64,000 nucleotides of DNA from Laceyella tengchongensis (GTDB lineage: Bacteria > Bacillota > Bacilli > Thermoactinomycetales > Thermoactinomycetaceae): the NCBI RefSeq assembly GCF_900182735.1, contig NZ_FXTU01000001.1:124001-188000 (forward strand). Direction: 5' to 3'. The position numbers and the translations under genes were made by a program. The notes under the pieces are model-generated. The model was not told the origin of the DNA. It saw nothing but the letters and a program-made list of their open reading frames with translations, and made no database searches. This document shows, one piece after another, positions 7,799 to 16,190 of the stretch. Position 1 is the stretch's first letter. Each line of letters opens with the position of its first letter.

Positions 7799-8428
7799 TT
7801 ATAAGAGACCGAAAAAACGCGATTTTTTCTGCCGGCGTGGCAATAAGCCATACTCGCTCGTCGCGGCAGTCAGGCGTTGGGTGAACGAGACATTGCGTAG
7901 TTCAATCCGCAATTGATCCTGTTTTTTGCGGACTTCGTCAAACATTTGTTGTACTTCGTTGGCCGAGATGGAATCATAGCTGACGGTCAACACTTTCTGC
8001 TCCATGCCCTCTAAGGATTCAAACAAGTCGGTCATGTGGTTTTCCATGCGTTCCATTCGCTCATACAATTCCTCAACCAACCCTCCCACGTTGTCAATGG
8101 TTTCCAGCAGGTGTTGAAACATTTTTTCCGTGGTTTCCGAATTGGGGCTAGGGGAAGCCGCCGGTGCGGCTGGCTGGGGGAGCGAGATTTTCCCTTCAAG
8201 GATCAATTCTTCCCGGACTTGCTTTAAGGTTTTATTGGAATCATTTAACCGCTGTTTAATATCAAGCAAACGGGCAAAGCTTTCTTCGGATAAAACATAG
8301 TGTCCTCGCTCGTTCCAATTGGGACCGATATATTCTTGAAAGGTATCAATCCAATTGCGGACGGTGCGAGCGTGTATTTTCAAGCGCTCAGCCGCTTCTT
8401 TAGTAGAGATACACCCCGCTTGTGCCAT
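7799..8428 (-). CDS. RacA-like protein: MerR-type HTH with coiled coil
   Basis: A 209-residue protein. Residues 7-60 form a MerR-like helix-turn-helix (STKEAAERLKIHARTVRNWI, then GHYVLSEE) typical of RacA-type chromosome-anchoring proteins. A Pro/Ala linker follows near residues 80-95, then a heptad-rich coiled coil (about 97-190, LLETIDNVGGLVEELYERMERMENHM) and a basic tail RRQKKSRFFG. In B. subtilis RacA ties the origin region to the cell pole during sporulation. Whether this is RacA or another MerR-coiled-coil protein cannot be settled from one sequence. The ATG follows GGGAGGG. Confidence 0.7.
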   Translation of the reverse strand: MAQAGCISTKEAAERLKIHARTVRNWIDTFQEYIGPNWNERGHYVLSEESFARLLDIKQRLNDSNKTLKQVREELILEGKISLPQPAAPAASPSPNSETTEKMFQHLLETIDNVGGLVEELYERMERMENHMTDLFESLEGMEQKVLTVSYDSISANEVQQMFDEVRKKQDQLRIELRNVSFTQRLTAATSEYGLLPRRQKKSRFFGLL

Positions 8429-8886
8429 CTTTTACCCTCCCATGAATTAGTGTTTTCCTACGATTTCGCCCATTTCCAGCCATTTCCTTCAACTAAGACA
8501 AAGGAAGTCATGAGATGACAAAACTAGTGTTGTTGCCTGATAAATAAACATGACCGTCGACGACACGCAACTGAGGGGGAATGGGGATAGCCGGTACCAT
8601 CTTTTCTGGTTTATCACGTGTAACAAGCCGCGCTGGGCTTGGTACACGTTGTTTAAACTACTCGATTCATTCACGGCGATGTTGTCACCGTGGGTCAAAT
8701 ATTTTTCATCGCCAGCCTGTCATGATGATGTCACAGGTTGTCCAGCTTTGGCCCTTTCGACGGGGAAGCCTGTTAGAGGCCGGCGTGCCGCCCTGATGTA
8801 ATGGTTTTCATTTGTTCCGGGCATGGCTTATAATTCTATATGAATGTCAAGAAAACGGCATTTTCCAAATTAGGGGGATCAAATAA
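8429..8886. other. Intergenic region with several hairpins, no gene
   Basis: No ORF here has a ribosome binding site or credible protein composition. Three inverted repeats are visible: 8617-8648 (CGTGTA-CAAGCC arms with one mismatch), GGCGATG / CATCGCC around 8677-8712, and CCTGT / ACAGG near 8718-8740. None has a T run. They may be remnants of a gene or a small RNA. A weak promoter ending in TATAAT at about 8830 probably serves yutE. Confidence 0.35.
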
Positions 8887-9321
8887 ATGGTGTATGATGT
8901 AAATGTAAAGCAAATAAAGAATCAACTTAATTATTTGGCACAATGCCAAGAAGTTTTGCGACGCATCCATCCGGAATCGACCGGCCTTACAGAAAAATTC
9001 GCGGTTGAGCGCGCCCTGCACCTGGCGGTGGAGTGCATGATCGACATTGGTAGCGTGATGATAGATGGATTTATTATGCGGGACCCAGGCGGATATTTGG
9101 ATATTGTAGATATTTTATTGGACGAAACGGTCATCTCAACAAATGTGGCAAATAAGTTGAAAAATCATGTGCAACTTCGTGAGCGACTTGTGCGTTATTA
9201 TGATAAGGTCACTTGGACAGAAGTGCGCCCAGTGCTGGAAGATGTGGATTGGTACACTTCATTCAGCGCGCAAGTAGAATCTTATTTGAAACGAGAATTG
9301 GGAGCCGATTGTTTGGCATAA
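8887..9321 (+). CDS. yutE: YutE, DUF86/HepT-like protein with altered active site
   Basis: A 144-residue all-helical protein of the HepT/DUF86 family (EKFAVERALHLAVECMIDIG, about residues 36-56). HepT proteins are RNase-like toxins with an RX4HXY motif, controlled by a MntA nucleotidyltransferase. Here the motif reads Arg98-X4-Arg103-X-Tyr105, so the catalytic His is replaced, and no mntA gene is adjacent. This argues for a housekeeping, probably non-toxic member such as B. subtilis YutE. The ATG follows AGGGGGATC. Confidence 0.82.
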   Translation: MVYDVNVKQIKNQLNYLAQCQEVLRRIHPESTGLTEKFAVERALHLAVECMIDIGSVMIDGFIMRDPGGYLDIVDILLDETVISTNVANKLKNHVQLRERLVRYYDKVTWTEVRPVLEDVDWYTSFSAQVESYLKRELGADCLA

Positions 9322-9357
9322 ATCTCAGAAGAGAGAGAACGAGGAGAAAGGAAGGTG

Positions 9358-10014
9358 ATGCAGGTGAGCGAGGCGGGTTCAACCAGAAAGCAAATCTTGT
9401 TGATGTTGAAAATGGAAGGACCGCTGACCGTCGGGGAAATGGCCGAGCGTCTAGGGGTGACAGAAATGGCCGTGCGGCGCCACATCAATACTTTGGAACG
9501 GGATGGGCTAATCCAAGCACGGCTATTGAGACAAGCTATGGGCCGACCAACCAGCCAATACTTTCTGACTGAAAAGTCGGATGAACACTTCCCAAAGAGT
9601 TATTCGAACTTTACCATCGATTTATTGCACGATTTAGAAAAAAATTTTGGGTCGGAGCTGGTCGACCAGCTATTCAACAATCGCGAAGAGCGTTTGGCTG
9701 AGGCGCATCAAATGGATTTCGCTGGGAAAGATTTTAGTGAAAGAGTGCGCACACTGGCCGAGATTCAAGATCAAAAAGGATATATGGTGAAAGTGGAAGA
9801 GCTGCCTGACGGCAGTTATGAGCTGATTGAATACAATTGCCCTATTTTTCAAGTGGCCAACCAATACAACCATGCATGCCAATGCGAGCTCAACTGGTTC
9901 GAACGCATGCTGGACGCCCGGGTGGAACGGCCGGAGTGTCAAGCAAAAGGCGGGCAACATTGCGTTTTCCGAATCAAACAGAAAGAGCGGAGCGAAAACG
10001 CTACCCTTTCGTGA
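9358..10014 (+). CDS. SufR-like winged-helix transcriptional regulator with Fe-S cysteines
   Basis: A 218-residue regulator. The N-terminal winged helix (about residues 8-70) contains GPLTVGEMAERLGVTEMAVRRH and a wing. The C-terminal part holds a run of cysteines (NCPIF, HACQCEL, PECQAKGGQHCVF) in the spacing used by SufR proteins to bind a 4Fe-4S cluster and repress suf genes when clusters are sufficient. No suf genes lie nearby; the isolated nfu (yutI) and iscA-type genes are elsewhere in the window. Start choice is uncertain: ATG 9358 and GTG 9364 both lie within reach of AAAGGAAGGTGAT. Confidence 0.8.
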   Translation: MQVSEAGSTRKQILLMLKMEGPLTVGEMAERLGVTEMAVRRHINTLERDGLIQARLLRQAMGRPTSQYFLTEKSDEHFPKSYSNFTIDLLHDLEKNFGSELVDQLFNNREERLAEAHQMDFAGKDFSERVRTLAEIQDQKGYMVKVEELPDGSYELIEYNCPIFQVANQYNHACQCELNWFERMLDARVERPECQAKGGQHCVFRIKQKERSENATLS

Positions 10015-10186
10015 TTGCCTTCCTGCGTTCAATTAGGCATTAGAGGTTTGAGGTGCGGGGTTTGCGACGGATGGCGTACAAATCTTGATAGTAGCGAGAT
10101 GTTTGCTAGCCCAATGATTAAAAGCGGTGAGGAGGGCCAAGCGGCCATGCCCTCAAGCTCATCGGTGAGGCCCGCTGTCCTACATT

Positions 10187-10208
10187 CGGCAGCGGAGCCG
10201 CTTTTTTT
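10187..10208 (+). terminator. Rho-independent terminator (first of tandem pair)
   Basis: CGGC / GCCG or AGCG / CGCT stem followed by seven T (10202-10208). It could end either the SufR-like gene transcript or a small RNA. Confidence 0.6.
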
Positions 10209-10273
10209 GTTTTCTGCGGCCGCAAAACAACAGATCCAAACATCGCTCCGGATTCGCTTGGGTACCAAGCTTG

Positions 10274-10299
10274 CGACACGCGACTTGCGTGTCGTTTTT
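10274..10299 (+). terminator. Rho-independent terminator (second of tandem pair)
   Basis: Perfect 8-bp stem CGACACGC / GCGTGTCG with 5-nt loop and TTTTT tail, 70 bp after the first terminator and 50 bp before the methyltransferase gene. Confidence 0.85.
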
Positions 10300-10352
10300 C
10301 TTTTCATGTAGCAAATGGTACAATCAATGAGAAATGATCAGGAGGGGACATC

Positions 10353-11084
10353 ATGTCGAATTGGTATGAGAAGAGTTTTGGCGAGGACTATTTGACGGTT
10401 TATAAACATCGCAGCAGACAAGATGCCTCCCGAGAAGTGGCGAAGCTTGAAGAATGGCTTCCGTTGCGAAAAAAACAGTTGATCCTTGATTTGTGTTGCG
10501 GGATGGGGCGGCACACCATCGCTTTGGCGCGTAAAGGATTCTCTGTGGTGGGGCTGGATCTGTCGTCGACGCTATTGTCCCATGCTGTTAGGGAATCGGA
10601 AGGTTTGGCCATTCCCTTTATCCGAGGGGATATGAGAAATTTGCCTTTTGTCGATAATCAGTTTGATGTGGTTCTGAACCTGTTCACTTCATTTGGTTAT
10701 TTTGAAGAAGATGAGGATAATCTTCAGGTGTTGGGAGAAATCCATCGCATCTTGAAGTCGCAAGGGCATTTTGTGATCGATTTTTTGAATCGGTTTGCGG
10801 TGGAACGCTCGTTGGTGCCGCTCAGCGTCAGGGAAGAAGAAAATATCTCCATTCGGGAAGAGCGATGGATTGACGGAGAGTTTGTGTGCAAACATATCAC
10901 CATCACCGACGAACGGGGAACGAGAGAGTATGAGGAGCGCGTGAAAATGATCGAATATTCACGGCTCCGGCAATGGATGGAGCAAGCTGGCTTACATGTG
11001 CAAAAGGCGTATGGCAATTTTGCTGGTGATCCGTATGCTAAGGATAGTGAACGAATGATACTGGTGGGTTGTGTGGACAAATGA
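10353..11084 (+). CDS. Class I SAM-dependent methyltransferase
   Basis: A 243-residue soluble methyltransferase. SAM-binding motif I is LDLCCGMGRHT (about residues 46-56), followed by the acidic motif VVGLDLS and a motif IV-like FDVVLNLFTSFGYF. The C-terminal half carries a beta-rich substrate region. The small-molecule or macromolecular substrate is not evident; the C-terminal DRMILVG-like ending is common in UbiE/COQ5-type enzymes. The ATG follows CAGGAGGGG. The gene overlaps yutF by ATGA, so the two are co-translated. Confidence 0.9.
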   Translation: MSNWYEKSFGEDYLTVYKHRSRQDASREVAKLEEWLPLRKKQLILDLCCGMGRHTIALARKGFSVVGLDLSSTLLSHAVRESEGLAIPFIRGDMRNLPFVDNQFDVVLNLFTSFGYFEEDEDNLQVLGEIHRILKSQGHFVIDFLNRFAVERSLVPLSVREEENISIREERWIDGEFVCKHITITDERGTREYEERVKMIEYSRLRQWMEQAGLHVQKAYGNFAGDPYAKDSERMILVGCVDK

Positions 11085-11848
11085 GAGATTACCAAGGTTA
11101 TTTGATAGATCTGGACGGAACGCTGTTCCGTGGCACCGAATTGATCGAGGGTGCCCTTGAATTTATGGAGTGGCTTAACAAACAAGGCATACCATACCTG
11201 TACCTGACGAACAATTCGACGCGCACTCCCGAGCAAGTGGCTGAAAAGCTTCGGAAGTTTGGATTTCCGGCGACGGCGGCGCAAGTGTACACTTCGGCCA
11301 TGGCCGCGGCTCAATATGTCAAAGAGGAGCTGAAGGTGTCGTCGGCGTTTGTGATTGGCGAGGAGGGACTGTTGCAAGCTTTTCAGGATCAGGGCATTGA
11401 GTTGACTGCCGAGCGTCCCGCGGCGGTGGTTTCGGGATTGGATCGGTCGTTTACATATGACAAGATGAAAACCGCATGTTTGAGCATTCGTGCTGGAGCG
11501 GCTTTCATCGGGACAAATGCCGACCGGGCTTTGCCGACGGAAGCGGGCCTGTTCCCAGGTAGCGGATCGCTGGCGATGGCGATTGGTTATGCGACGGGGA
11601 TTGAGCCGACATTCATCGGCAAACCGGAACCGATCATTATGCGGTACGCTTTGCAAGCGCTTGGTGTGCCACCAGAACGGGTGTTGATGGTTGGTGACAA
11701 CCTAGAAACCGATATCTTGGCGGGTGCACGAAGTGGAATTGACACACTGTTGGTGTATACAGGTATTACTACCCGGGAGATGGCGCAGAATTCGTCGGTG
11801 CGGGCTACTTTTGAAGTGACAGATCTTCGCGAATGGATCAAAACATAA
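11081..11848 (+). CDS. yutF: HAD-superfamily (class IIA) phosphatase, YutF
   Basis: A 255-residue HAD hydrolase of the NagD-like subclass. Motif I DLDGT (Asp10 nucleophile, Asp12 acid/base), the LTNNST motif II, KPEP with its motif III lysine and MVGDNLETDI motif IV are all present, with a class IIA cap between motifs II and III. B. subtilis YutF is reported as a phosphatase acting on small phosphorylated metabolites; the in vivo substrate is uncertain. The ATG at 11081 overlaps the stop of the methyltransferase gene. Confidence 0.92.
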   Translation: MRDYQGYLIDLDGTLFRGTELIEGALEFMEWLNKQGIPYLYLTNNSTRTPEQVAEKLRKFGFPATAAQVYTSAMAAAQYVKEELKVSSAFVIGEEGLLQAFQDQGIELTAERPAAVVSGLDRSFTYDKMKTACLSIRAGAAFIGTNADRALPTEAGLFPGSGSLAMAIGYATGIEPTFIGKPEPIIMRYALQALGVPPERVLMVGDNLETDILAGARSGIDTLLVYTGITTREMAQNSSVRATFEVTDLREWIKT

Positions 11849-11870
11849 ACATGAAAAAGGGGAGTAAGGG

Positions 11871-12845
11871 ATGAATCATCAATGGGGAGACATCTATCAG
11901 GTTACGTTGCCGCTGCCATTTGCTTTGCGAATGATTAATGCGTATGTCATCAAAGGATCGTCTGGGGTGGCTTTAGTAGACGCTGGCTTAAATATCGACA
12001 TGGATGTGCAGGCTTGGCAAGAGGCGCAAGCCGCAGCCGATTGGAAGTGGGCGGATGTGGAGAAAATTGTCTTGACCCATTACCACCCTGATCATTATGG
12101 GTTAGCGGGGACATTGCAACAGTGGACGGGGGCCCCTGTCTATCTGTCCCGGATCGACCATGAGCAAGCGCAACTTTTCTTTGGAAGAAAGAGCCAAATG
12201 CCGGAAACGATGAAATCGTTTTTCGCGTTTCATGGGTTGCCGGATGCATGGGTTGCCCAGATCCCAGCGCATCTGCGCAGTTTCCATCCATGGGTGGAGC
12301 CCCATCCGCAGGTGACTTTGCTGGAACCGGGAGAAACGATCCGCATGGGGGATGTGGAATATGAGGTTCTGCATACGCCAGGTCATGCCGACGGCCATCT
12401 CAGCTTCTATGACCCTAATCGGAAATGGCTGATCGGTGGAGATTTCTTGTTGCCGAAGATCACCCCCAACATCAGCTTGTGGCCGGAATGCCATCCCAAT
12501 CCCCTCGACAATTATCTGACCACGCTCGCGCGGATGAAAGAGCTGGAAGTAAGCAGGGTGTTTCCTTCGCACGGGCCGGTGTTTGATCATTACGTCGAAC
12601 GGATCGAAATGTTGGAGAAGCATCATGCTGACCGCTTGCGCGAAATGAAAGCGTTTGTGGTGGAAAAGGCGGGTGCCACGGCGTTTGAGGTGTGCCAACA
12701 TCAGTTTGGCTCCAACCATAACATTCACAACCTCCGGTTCGCTCTGTCGGAGACGTTGGCGCATTTGGAGTATTTGCGAATCCGGGGTGAACTCTCGGTT
12801 GAGGAACGAGACGGGATCGCCTATTATATGGCGTGTGCCGCATAA
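11871..12845 (+). CDS. MBL-fold metallo-hydrolase
   Basis: A 324-residue metallo-beta-lactamase-fold enzyme. The dinuclear metal motif is His70-X-His72-X-Asp74-His75 (THYHPDHYG); further ligands lie in LHTPGHADGH and SHGPV. An extra C-terminal helical domain of about 70 residues (FEVCQHQFG onward) resembles the C-terminal region of the LACTB2/YobT-like group, which include RNA- and thioester-hydrolases. The substrate is unknown. The ATG follows AAAAGGGGAG, 22 bp after yutF, so it is probably in the same operon. Confidence 0.88.
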   Translation: MNHQWGDIYQVTLPLPFALRMINAYVIKGSSGVALVDAGLNIDMDVQAWQEAQAAADWKWADVEKIVLTHYHPDHYGLAGTLQQWTGAPVYLSRIDHEQAQLFFGRKSQMPETMKSFFAFHGLPDAWVAQIPAHLRSFHPWVEPHPQVTLLEPGETIRMGDVEYEVLHTPGHADGHLSFYDPNRKWLIGGDFLLPKITPNISLWPECHPNPLDNYLTTLARMKELEVSRVFPSHGPVFDHYVERIEMLEKHHADRLREMKAFVVEKAGATAFEVCQHQFGSNHNIHNLRFALSETLAHLEYLRIRGELSVEERDGIAYYMACAA

Positions 12846-12870
12846 GCGGGTTAATTGCTTATTGCAAAGA

Positions 12871-12899
12871 AAAGACCTGATCCGATCAGGTCTTTATTT
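12871..12899. terminator. Terminator between MBL hydrolase and yutG
   Basis: Perfect 11-bp stem AAAGACCTGAT / ATCAGGTCTTT with CCG loop and T run, between convergent genes; it touches the yutG stop codon. Confidence 0.9.
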
Positions 12900-13412
12900 T
12901 TCTTGTGCGCATTTTCGATTGTGGGCCAGGCGGGCGGCTGCGGAAGCGGCGATCGCCCCGACGAGGTCATCAAGGAAGGTGTGGATTTTCCCGCTTTGCT
13001 TATTGTTGAGCCGGGCGAGAACTCCCGGTTTCACGCGGTCAATAAACCCGTAATTGGTTAAGCCGATGCTTCCATATACATTTAATATAGCGACCGATAA
13101 AATCTCGTCCACTCCGTACAAGCTTTCATCGTGCAAGATCAATTTTTGCAAAGGGCCTTCCAACAAATTTTTTTCGGCCAGTACATCGAGCTGGATTCCC
13201 GTCATCACGGCGTTTTGGACTTCGCGTTTGTGTAGCACCTGTTGGATATGACTAAGGCACTCCTCCAGGGTGATGTCTGGATAGTAATCTTTTTGCAGAT
13301 ACATAGTCAGTTCCGCTATCTCTTCCAACTCAACCCCTCGCTCTTTGATCAGGTTCAGGGTAAAGTCGTAAATCTCTTTTTCTGAACAGGGCTGCGCGGT
13401 GTTTTTTCTCAT
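12894..13412 (-). CDS. yutG: YutG, phosphatidylglycerophosphatase A-like protein
   Basis: A 172-residue member of the PgpA/YutG family. The C-terminal half has the family signature NYGFIDRVKPGVLARLN followed by FLDDLVGAIAASAAARL. Unlike Gram-negative PgpA, this Firmicutes subgroup begins with a helical N-terminal extension (residues 1-95) and is not strongly membrane-spanning. A role in phospholipid or another phosphate ester metabolism is family-based inference. The ATG at 13412 is preceded by GGAAGGTGA; an upstream in-frame TTG is inside that site. Confidence 0.85.
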   Translation of the reverse strand: MRKNTAQPCSEKEIYDFTLNLIKERGVELEEIAELTMYLQKDYYPDITLEECLSHIQQVLHKREVQNAVMTGIQLDVLAEKNLLEGPLQKLILHDESLYGVDEILSVAILNVYGSIGLTNYGFIDRVKPGVLARLNNKQSGKIHTFLDDLVGAIAASAAARLAHNRKCAQEK

Positions 13413-13541
13413 GGCAAGTTCACCTTCCAAACCATCATTTATATAAAAAGTGTTATATACAACAAGAAAACATCGAACTTTTGTTTATTCTTAACCATAC
13501 AAGAAATAATTATGTTGTATAAAGAGAAAGGATGAGTCCTG

Positions 13542-14324
13542 ATGAGTGAAGAGAGAGTTGCCCTTATCGCGGGGAGTTCAAGCGGATTAGGAAGCATGAT
13601 CGCCCGCACACTGGCGGCGGCGGGGTGGCATCTGTGCCTAAACAGCCGCCGCGAAGGGGATAAAATCAGCAAACTGCGGGCGGAATGCGAGGCGTATGGC
13701 GTCCGGGCGTTTATCAGCGCGGGTGATGTGAAGAACCGGACCGAGATCGAGCGGGTGGTGGAGGAGACGATGGCGCGGTTTGGGCGAGTGGATGCCCTAA
13801 TACACACCGTGGGCCCCTTCATCCGTGAGCGGAAATGGTTTGTGGAACACTCCCCGGAGGAGATCGAGGACCTGATCGGGGGCAACTTGTTGAGCGCCAT
13901 GTGGTCGACAAGAGCCGTTTTGCCGCATATGCGCCAGGCCGGATGGGGGCGCATCATATTGTTTGGGTTTGGACGCGCGATGGAAGCGCCGGCTTGGCCG
14001 GATCGCTCTGTCTATGCCGCCGCCAAAACGGGATTAGTATCCTTTACCAAATCTTTGGCTGTTGAGGAAGCGCCGTTTGGCATTACTGTCAATATGATTT
14101 GTCCGGGCGACATCGTCGGTGAGAAGAAAGAGATGACCATCATCGAAGCGGCTGCGCTTACTGATAAGGAAACACCGCGAGGGCGGCCGGGCTCCGGCGA
14201 AGATGTGGCCAAGGCTGTCCAATTCTTGCTCCAAGAATCGTCTGACTTTGTGACTGGCAACATGATCCAAGTGACGGGCGGGCTGGATGTAATTCATCCT
14301 GTTTCTAAACGCAACCAGCCATAA
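13542..14324 (+). CDS. Short-chain dehydrogenase/reductase
   Basis: A 260-residue classical SDR. The cofactor motif AGSSSGLG is near residue 10, HTVGPF stands in the place of NNAG, and the catalytic YAAAK (Tyr-X3-Lys) is near residue 155, followed by a Pro-Gly loop. The closing segment VTGNMIQVTGGLDV is typical of FabG-like enzymes that end in ITGGxxxVDGG. It should be an NAD(P)H-dependent oxidoreductase; the substrate is not predictable. The ATG follows AAAGGATGAG. It stands alone between yutG and yutH. Confidence 0.9.
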   Translation: MSEERVALIAGSSSGLGSMIARTLAAAGWHLCLNSRREGDKISKLRAECEAYGVRAFISAGDVKNRTEIERVVEETMARFGRVDALIHTVGPFIRERKWFVEHSPEEIEDLIGGNLLSAMWSTRAVLPHMRQAGWGRIILFGFGRAMEAPAWPDRSVYAAAKTGLVSFTKSLAVEEAPFGITVNMICPGDIVGEKKEMTIIEAAALTDKETPRGRPGSGEDVAKAVQFLLQESSDFVTGNMIQVTGGLDVIHPVSKRNQP

Positions 14325-14445
14325 ACGTCGGATGGGCAATTGTCTTTGGCAGATTCCTATCTGTCCAAGTTACATAAGATACCGATGCCCTAGGCAACAT
14401 TCCCACACCGGGCACATATCATGGATTGACGAGAGGTGAGGGAGT

Positions 14446-15540
14446 GTGTCTGCAAACTGGATCACAAAACTGGCAGAATTGACTGGTGAAGAGAGATTGC
14501 TCGACCTATTGAACCATCATTATGATCTGAAAGTAACGCGAGCCCATCCTGTGGGTGGGGTATTGAAACTGGTGACCGACCGTGGCGCGTATGTGTTGAA
14601 ACGGGTGCGTATGAAGGAGCAAGACCGGTGGGAGTTGGTGGATGAGGCGGCCGCCTATCTGAAGAAAGTTGACAGGGATGTGGCTATTCTGGCTAAGCCA
14701 GTTCGCACAAAAAAGGGGCGGTTGCAGATTGATGGCTATCGCTTTCGCTATGTCTTGCTACCTTGGATTGACGGGGATGCCGCCCGATTGCGTGACAAGG
14801 AAGACTGGATGCGGGTGGCCCGGCATGTGAGCCGGGTGCACCAGGCGTCGAAAGGCTTCAACCCGACCGGGAAACACGAGGATTATGAGTGGATCGGCCA
14901 GTGGCAAGACCGGTGGGAGAAGGATTTGCAACATCTGAACATCTTTCAGACTGCGGCCAAGTGGACGGTGCAACCCAATGAGTTAGACCGGGTTTGGCTC
15001 GACATTTCCCGATACACGATCGGGATGATGGAAAATTTGTTGCAGTATTATGATAAGATTGGCGGCGACAAGTTGGCGGCCGAATCGAGCGCGCAAGGGA
15101 AGATATGCCACAAACGGTTGCGCCAGGCCAACATCTTAGAAACCGCCAAAGGTACGCTGCACCTAATTGATTGGAATGAAATGGCATTGGACATCAGGGC
15201 GACAGATGTGGCTCAACTTCTCCTTTACGCATATGGCCGCACGGGAAGTCGGGAAATCGTGGAAGCGGTGTTAGAAGGGTATCAAACGGTGAGCAAGTGC
15301 TCGCAAGAAGAATTTGCGTTGATTTACGCGAGGCTCTTATATCCTGAGCGGTTAATTCACTTATTGGAGAACACTTACCTGAATCAGACCCTGTCCATGG
15401 AGGATGCCGCTCAACGCGTGCAACCCTTGTTGCAGATGGAGGAAAAGAAATTGGGCCTGATGCAGATGTATCATTCTGTTGTAAAAGAAAAAATGGGATT
15501 CACCATCCCGCAATTAGATTGGATAAGAAATGAAATCTAA
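14446..15540 (+). CDS. yutH: YutH, CotS-family spore coat-associated protein
   Basis: A 364-residue protein of the CotS/YutH/aminoglycoside phosphotransferase-like group. The N-terminal lobe has VGGVLKLVTDRGAYVLKRVR with the kinase-type lysine. The C-terminal lobe has CHKRLRQANIL in place of the catalytic HGDLHPxN and LIDWNEM in place of DWE/DFD, so activity may be altered. Homologues attach to the spore coat. The GTG at 14446 follows GAGGTGAGGGA. The order yutF-yutG-yutH matches B. subtilis. Confidence 0.88.
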   Translation: MSANWITKLAELTGEERLLDLLNHHYDLKVTRAHPVGGVLKLVTDRGAYVLKRVRMKEQDRWELVDEAAAYLKKVDRDVAILAKPVRTKKGRLQIDGYRFRYVLLPWIDGDAARLRDKEDWMRVARHVSRVHQASKGFNPTGKHEDYEWIGQWQDRWEKDLQHLNIFQTAAKWTVQPNELDRVWLDISRYTIGMMENLLQYYDKIGGDKLAAESSAQGKICHKRLRQANILETAKGTLHLIDWNEMALDIRATDVAQLLLYAYGRTGSREIVEAVLEGYQTVSKCSQEEFALIYARLLYPERLIHLLENTYLNQTLSMEDAAQRVQPLLQMEEKKLGLMQMYHSVVKEKMGFTIPQLDWIRNEI

Positions 15541-15560
15541 CCCATTTAAATGGGTTGTTT
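15539..15560 (+). terminator. Terminator of yutH
   Basis: Perfect 18-bp palindrome (AACCCATTT / AAATGGGTT) beginning inside the stop codon, followed by a T-rich tail. Confidence 0.75.
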
Positions 15561-15626
15561 TCTTTTCAGTTTTAAATTCCTATAATATAAAGTATTAGGA
15601 CATCAAGGGTAAAGGAGAAGTAGGTT

Positions 15627-15989
15627 GTGCGGATTTTTCGATTTAATACCCATTTAGTGCAGCGTATAGATAAATTCGATAGCCATAATGCGTTTGTCAA
15701 TCCTGTTTTGAGCACCAACGGTTTTGTCCAAGTCGGGTGTTTTTTTGTGCAACCGTCCGGCTTGATCGGATTGCACCCCGCGGTGGCGAATCGATTGTTC
15801 ATCGTTGTCCAAGGAAAAGGGTGGGTGCGAAGCGACGCCTCAGCCCCCGTCTTTGTAGAGATGGGGGATGTAATTTATTGGGAAGAAGGCGAGTGGCATG
15901 AAGTGGGATCAGATGACGGAATGATGGCTTTTGTGGTTGAAGGGAAAACAGTCAATCCAGGCAAATTTTCTTTGGTTGCTCAAAAGTAA
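15627..15989 (+). CDS. Cupin-domain protein
   Basis: A 120-residue single-domain cupin. Motif 1 is GLIGLHPAVANRLFIVVQGKGWV (about residues 45-67) and motif 2 is VEMGDVIYWEEGEWHEVGS. Only some of the usual metal-binding His/Glu residues are present (His51, Glu90-His92 region). The function is unknown; such small cupins often bind sugars or small metabolites. The start is a GTG at 15627 with AAAGGAGAAG nine bases upstream. It has no partner gene; a short inverted-repeat element follows 65 bp downstream. Confidence 0.78.
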   Translation: MRIFRFNTHLVQRIDKFDSHNAFVNPVLSTNGFVQVGCFFVQPSGLIGLHPAVANRLFIVVQGKGWVRSDASAPVFVEMGDVIYWEEGEWHEVGSDDGMMAFVVEGKTVNPGKFSLVAQK

Positions 15990-16053
15990 GCTCAGATTTC
16001 CTCTCAAATGGCCCATAGCTGTCTAAATCTTCGCAATCAGTTTTCCATTTCTA

Positions 16054-16190
16054 CTAGAGCGTGTCTGATGAATAGGCCAGCGGCTCCAAAACTATTTTCT
16101 CATTCGCTTCACTTGTGCATCGGCGCTCCTCGAGAAAAGGTTTTTCCGGCGCTTCTTCCCTACCAACTTGATTCGCCAGACACGCCCTAG
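16054..16190 (+). mobile_element. MITE copy 1 (137 bp, CTAG target duplication)
   Basis: The element is bounded by CTAG at both ends, with terminal inverted repeats AGCGTGTCTGATGAAT and GGCGTGTCTGGCGAAT (13 of 16 identical). It has no coding capacity. The interior contains TTTTCTC / GAGAAAA arms around a GCATCGGCGCTCC loop. CTAG (YTAR) duplications are typical of IS5-family transposition, so it is probably a non-autonomous derivative moved in trans. Three related copies occur in this window. Confidence 0.85.

Larger units (their letters stand above)
10015..10352. other. Intergenic region with hairpins; possible small RNA
   Basis: There is no plausible protein gene. The plus strand shows a stem GAGGGC / GCCCTC (10132-10154), then a hairpin at 10187-10202 followed by seven T, then a second terminator at 10274-10299. 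A transcript of about 180 nt ending at 10208 would be structured. I could not match it to a known RNA family, and a promoter is not clear. Confidence 0.4.

Noticed and set aside
8550..8801. 83-codon plus-strand frame upstream of yutE
   Set aside because: Composition (Trp, Cys and His rich) and lack of a ribosome binding site suggest a chance frame in a hairpin-rich spacer.
10040..10210. Lysine or M-box riboswitch (GAGGTGCG and GTGAGGC strings)
   Set aside because: Only single short motifs match; the remaining conserved blocks of either family are absent and the flanking gene has no matching function.
10015..10311. 98-codon plus-strand frame after the SufR-like gene
   Set aside because: It runs through two terminator hairpins and has poor composition; read as RNA structure instead.
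16054..16190. CRISPR-like or REP-type repeat interpretation of the MITEs
   Set aside because: The copies are dispersed, have terminal inverted repeats and CTAG flanks, and do not form regularly spaced arrays.
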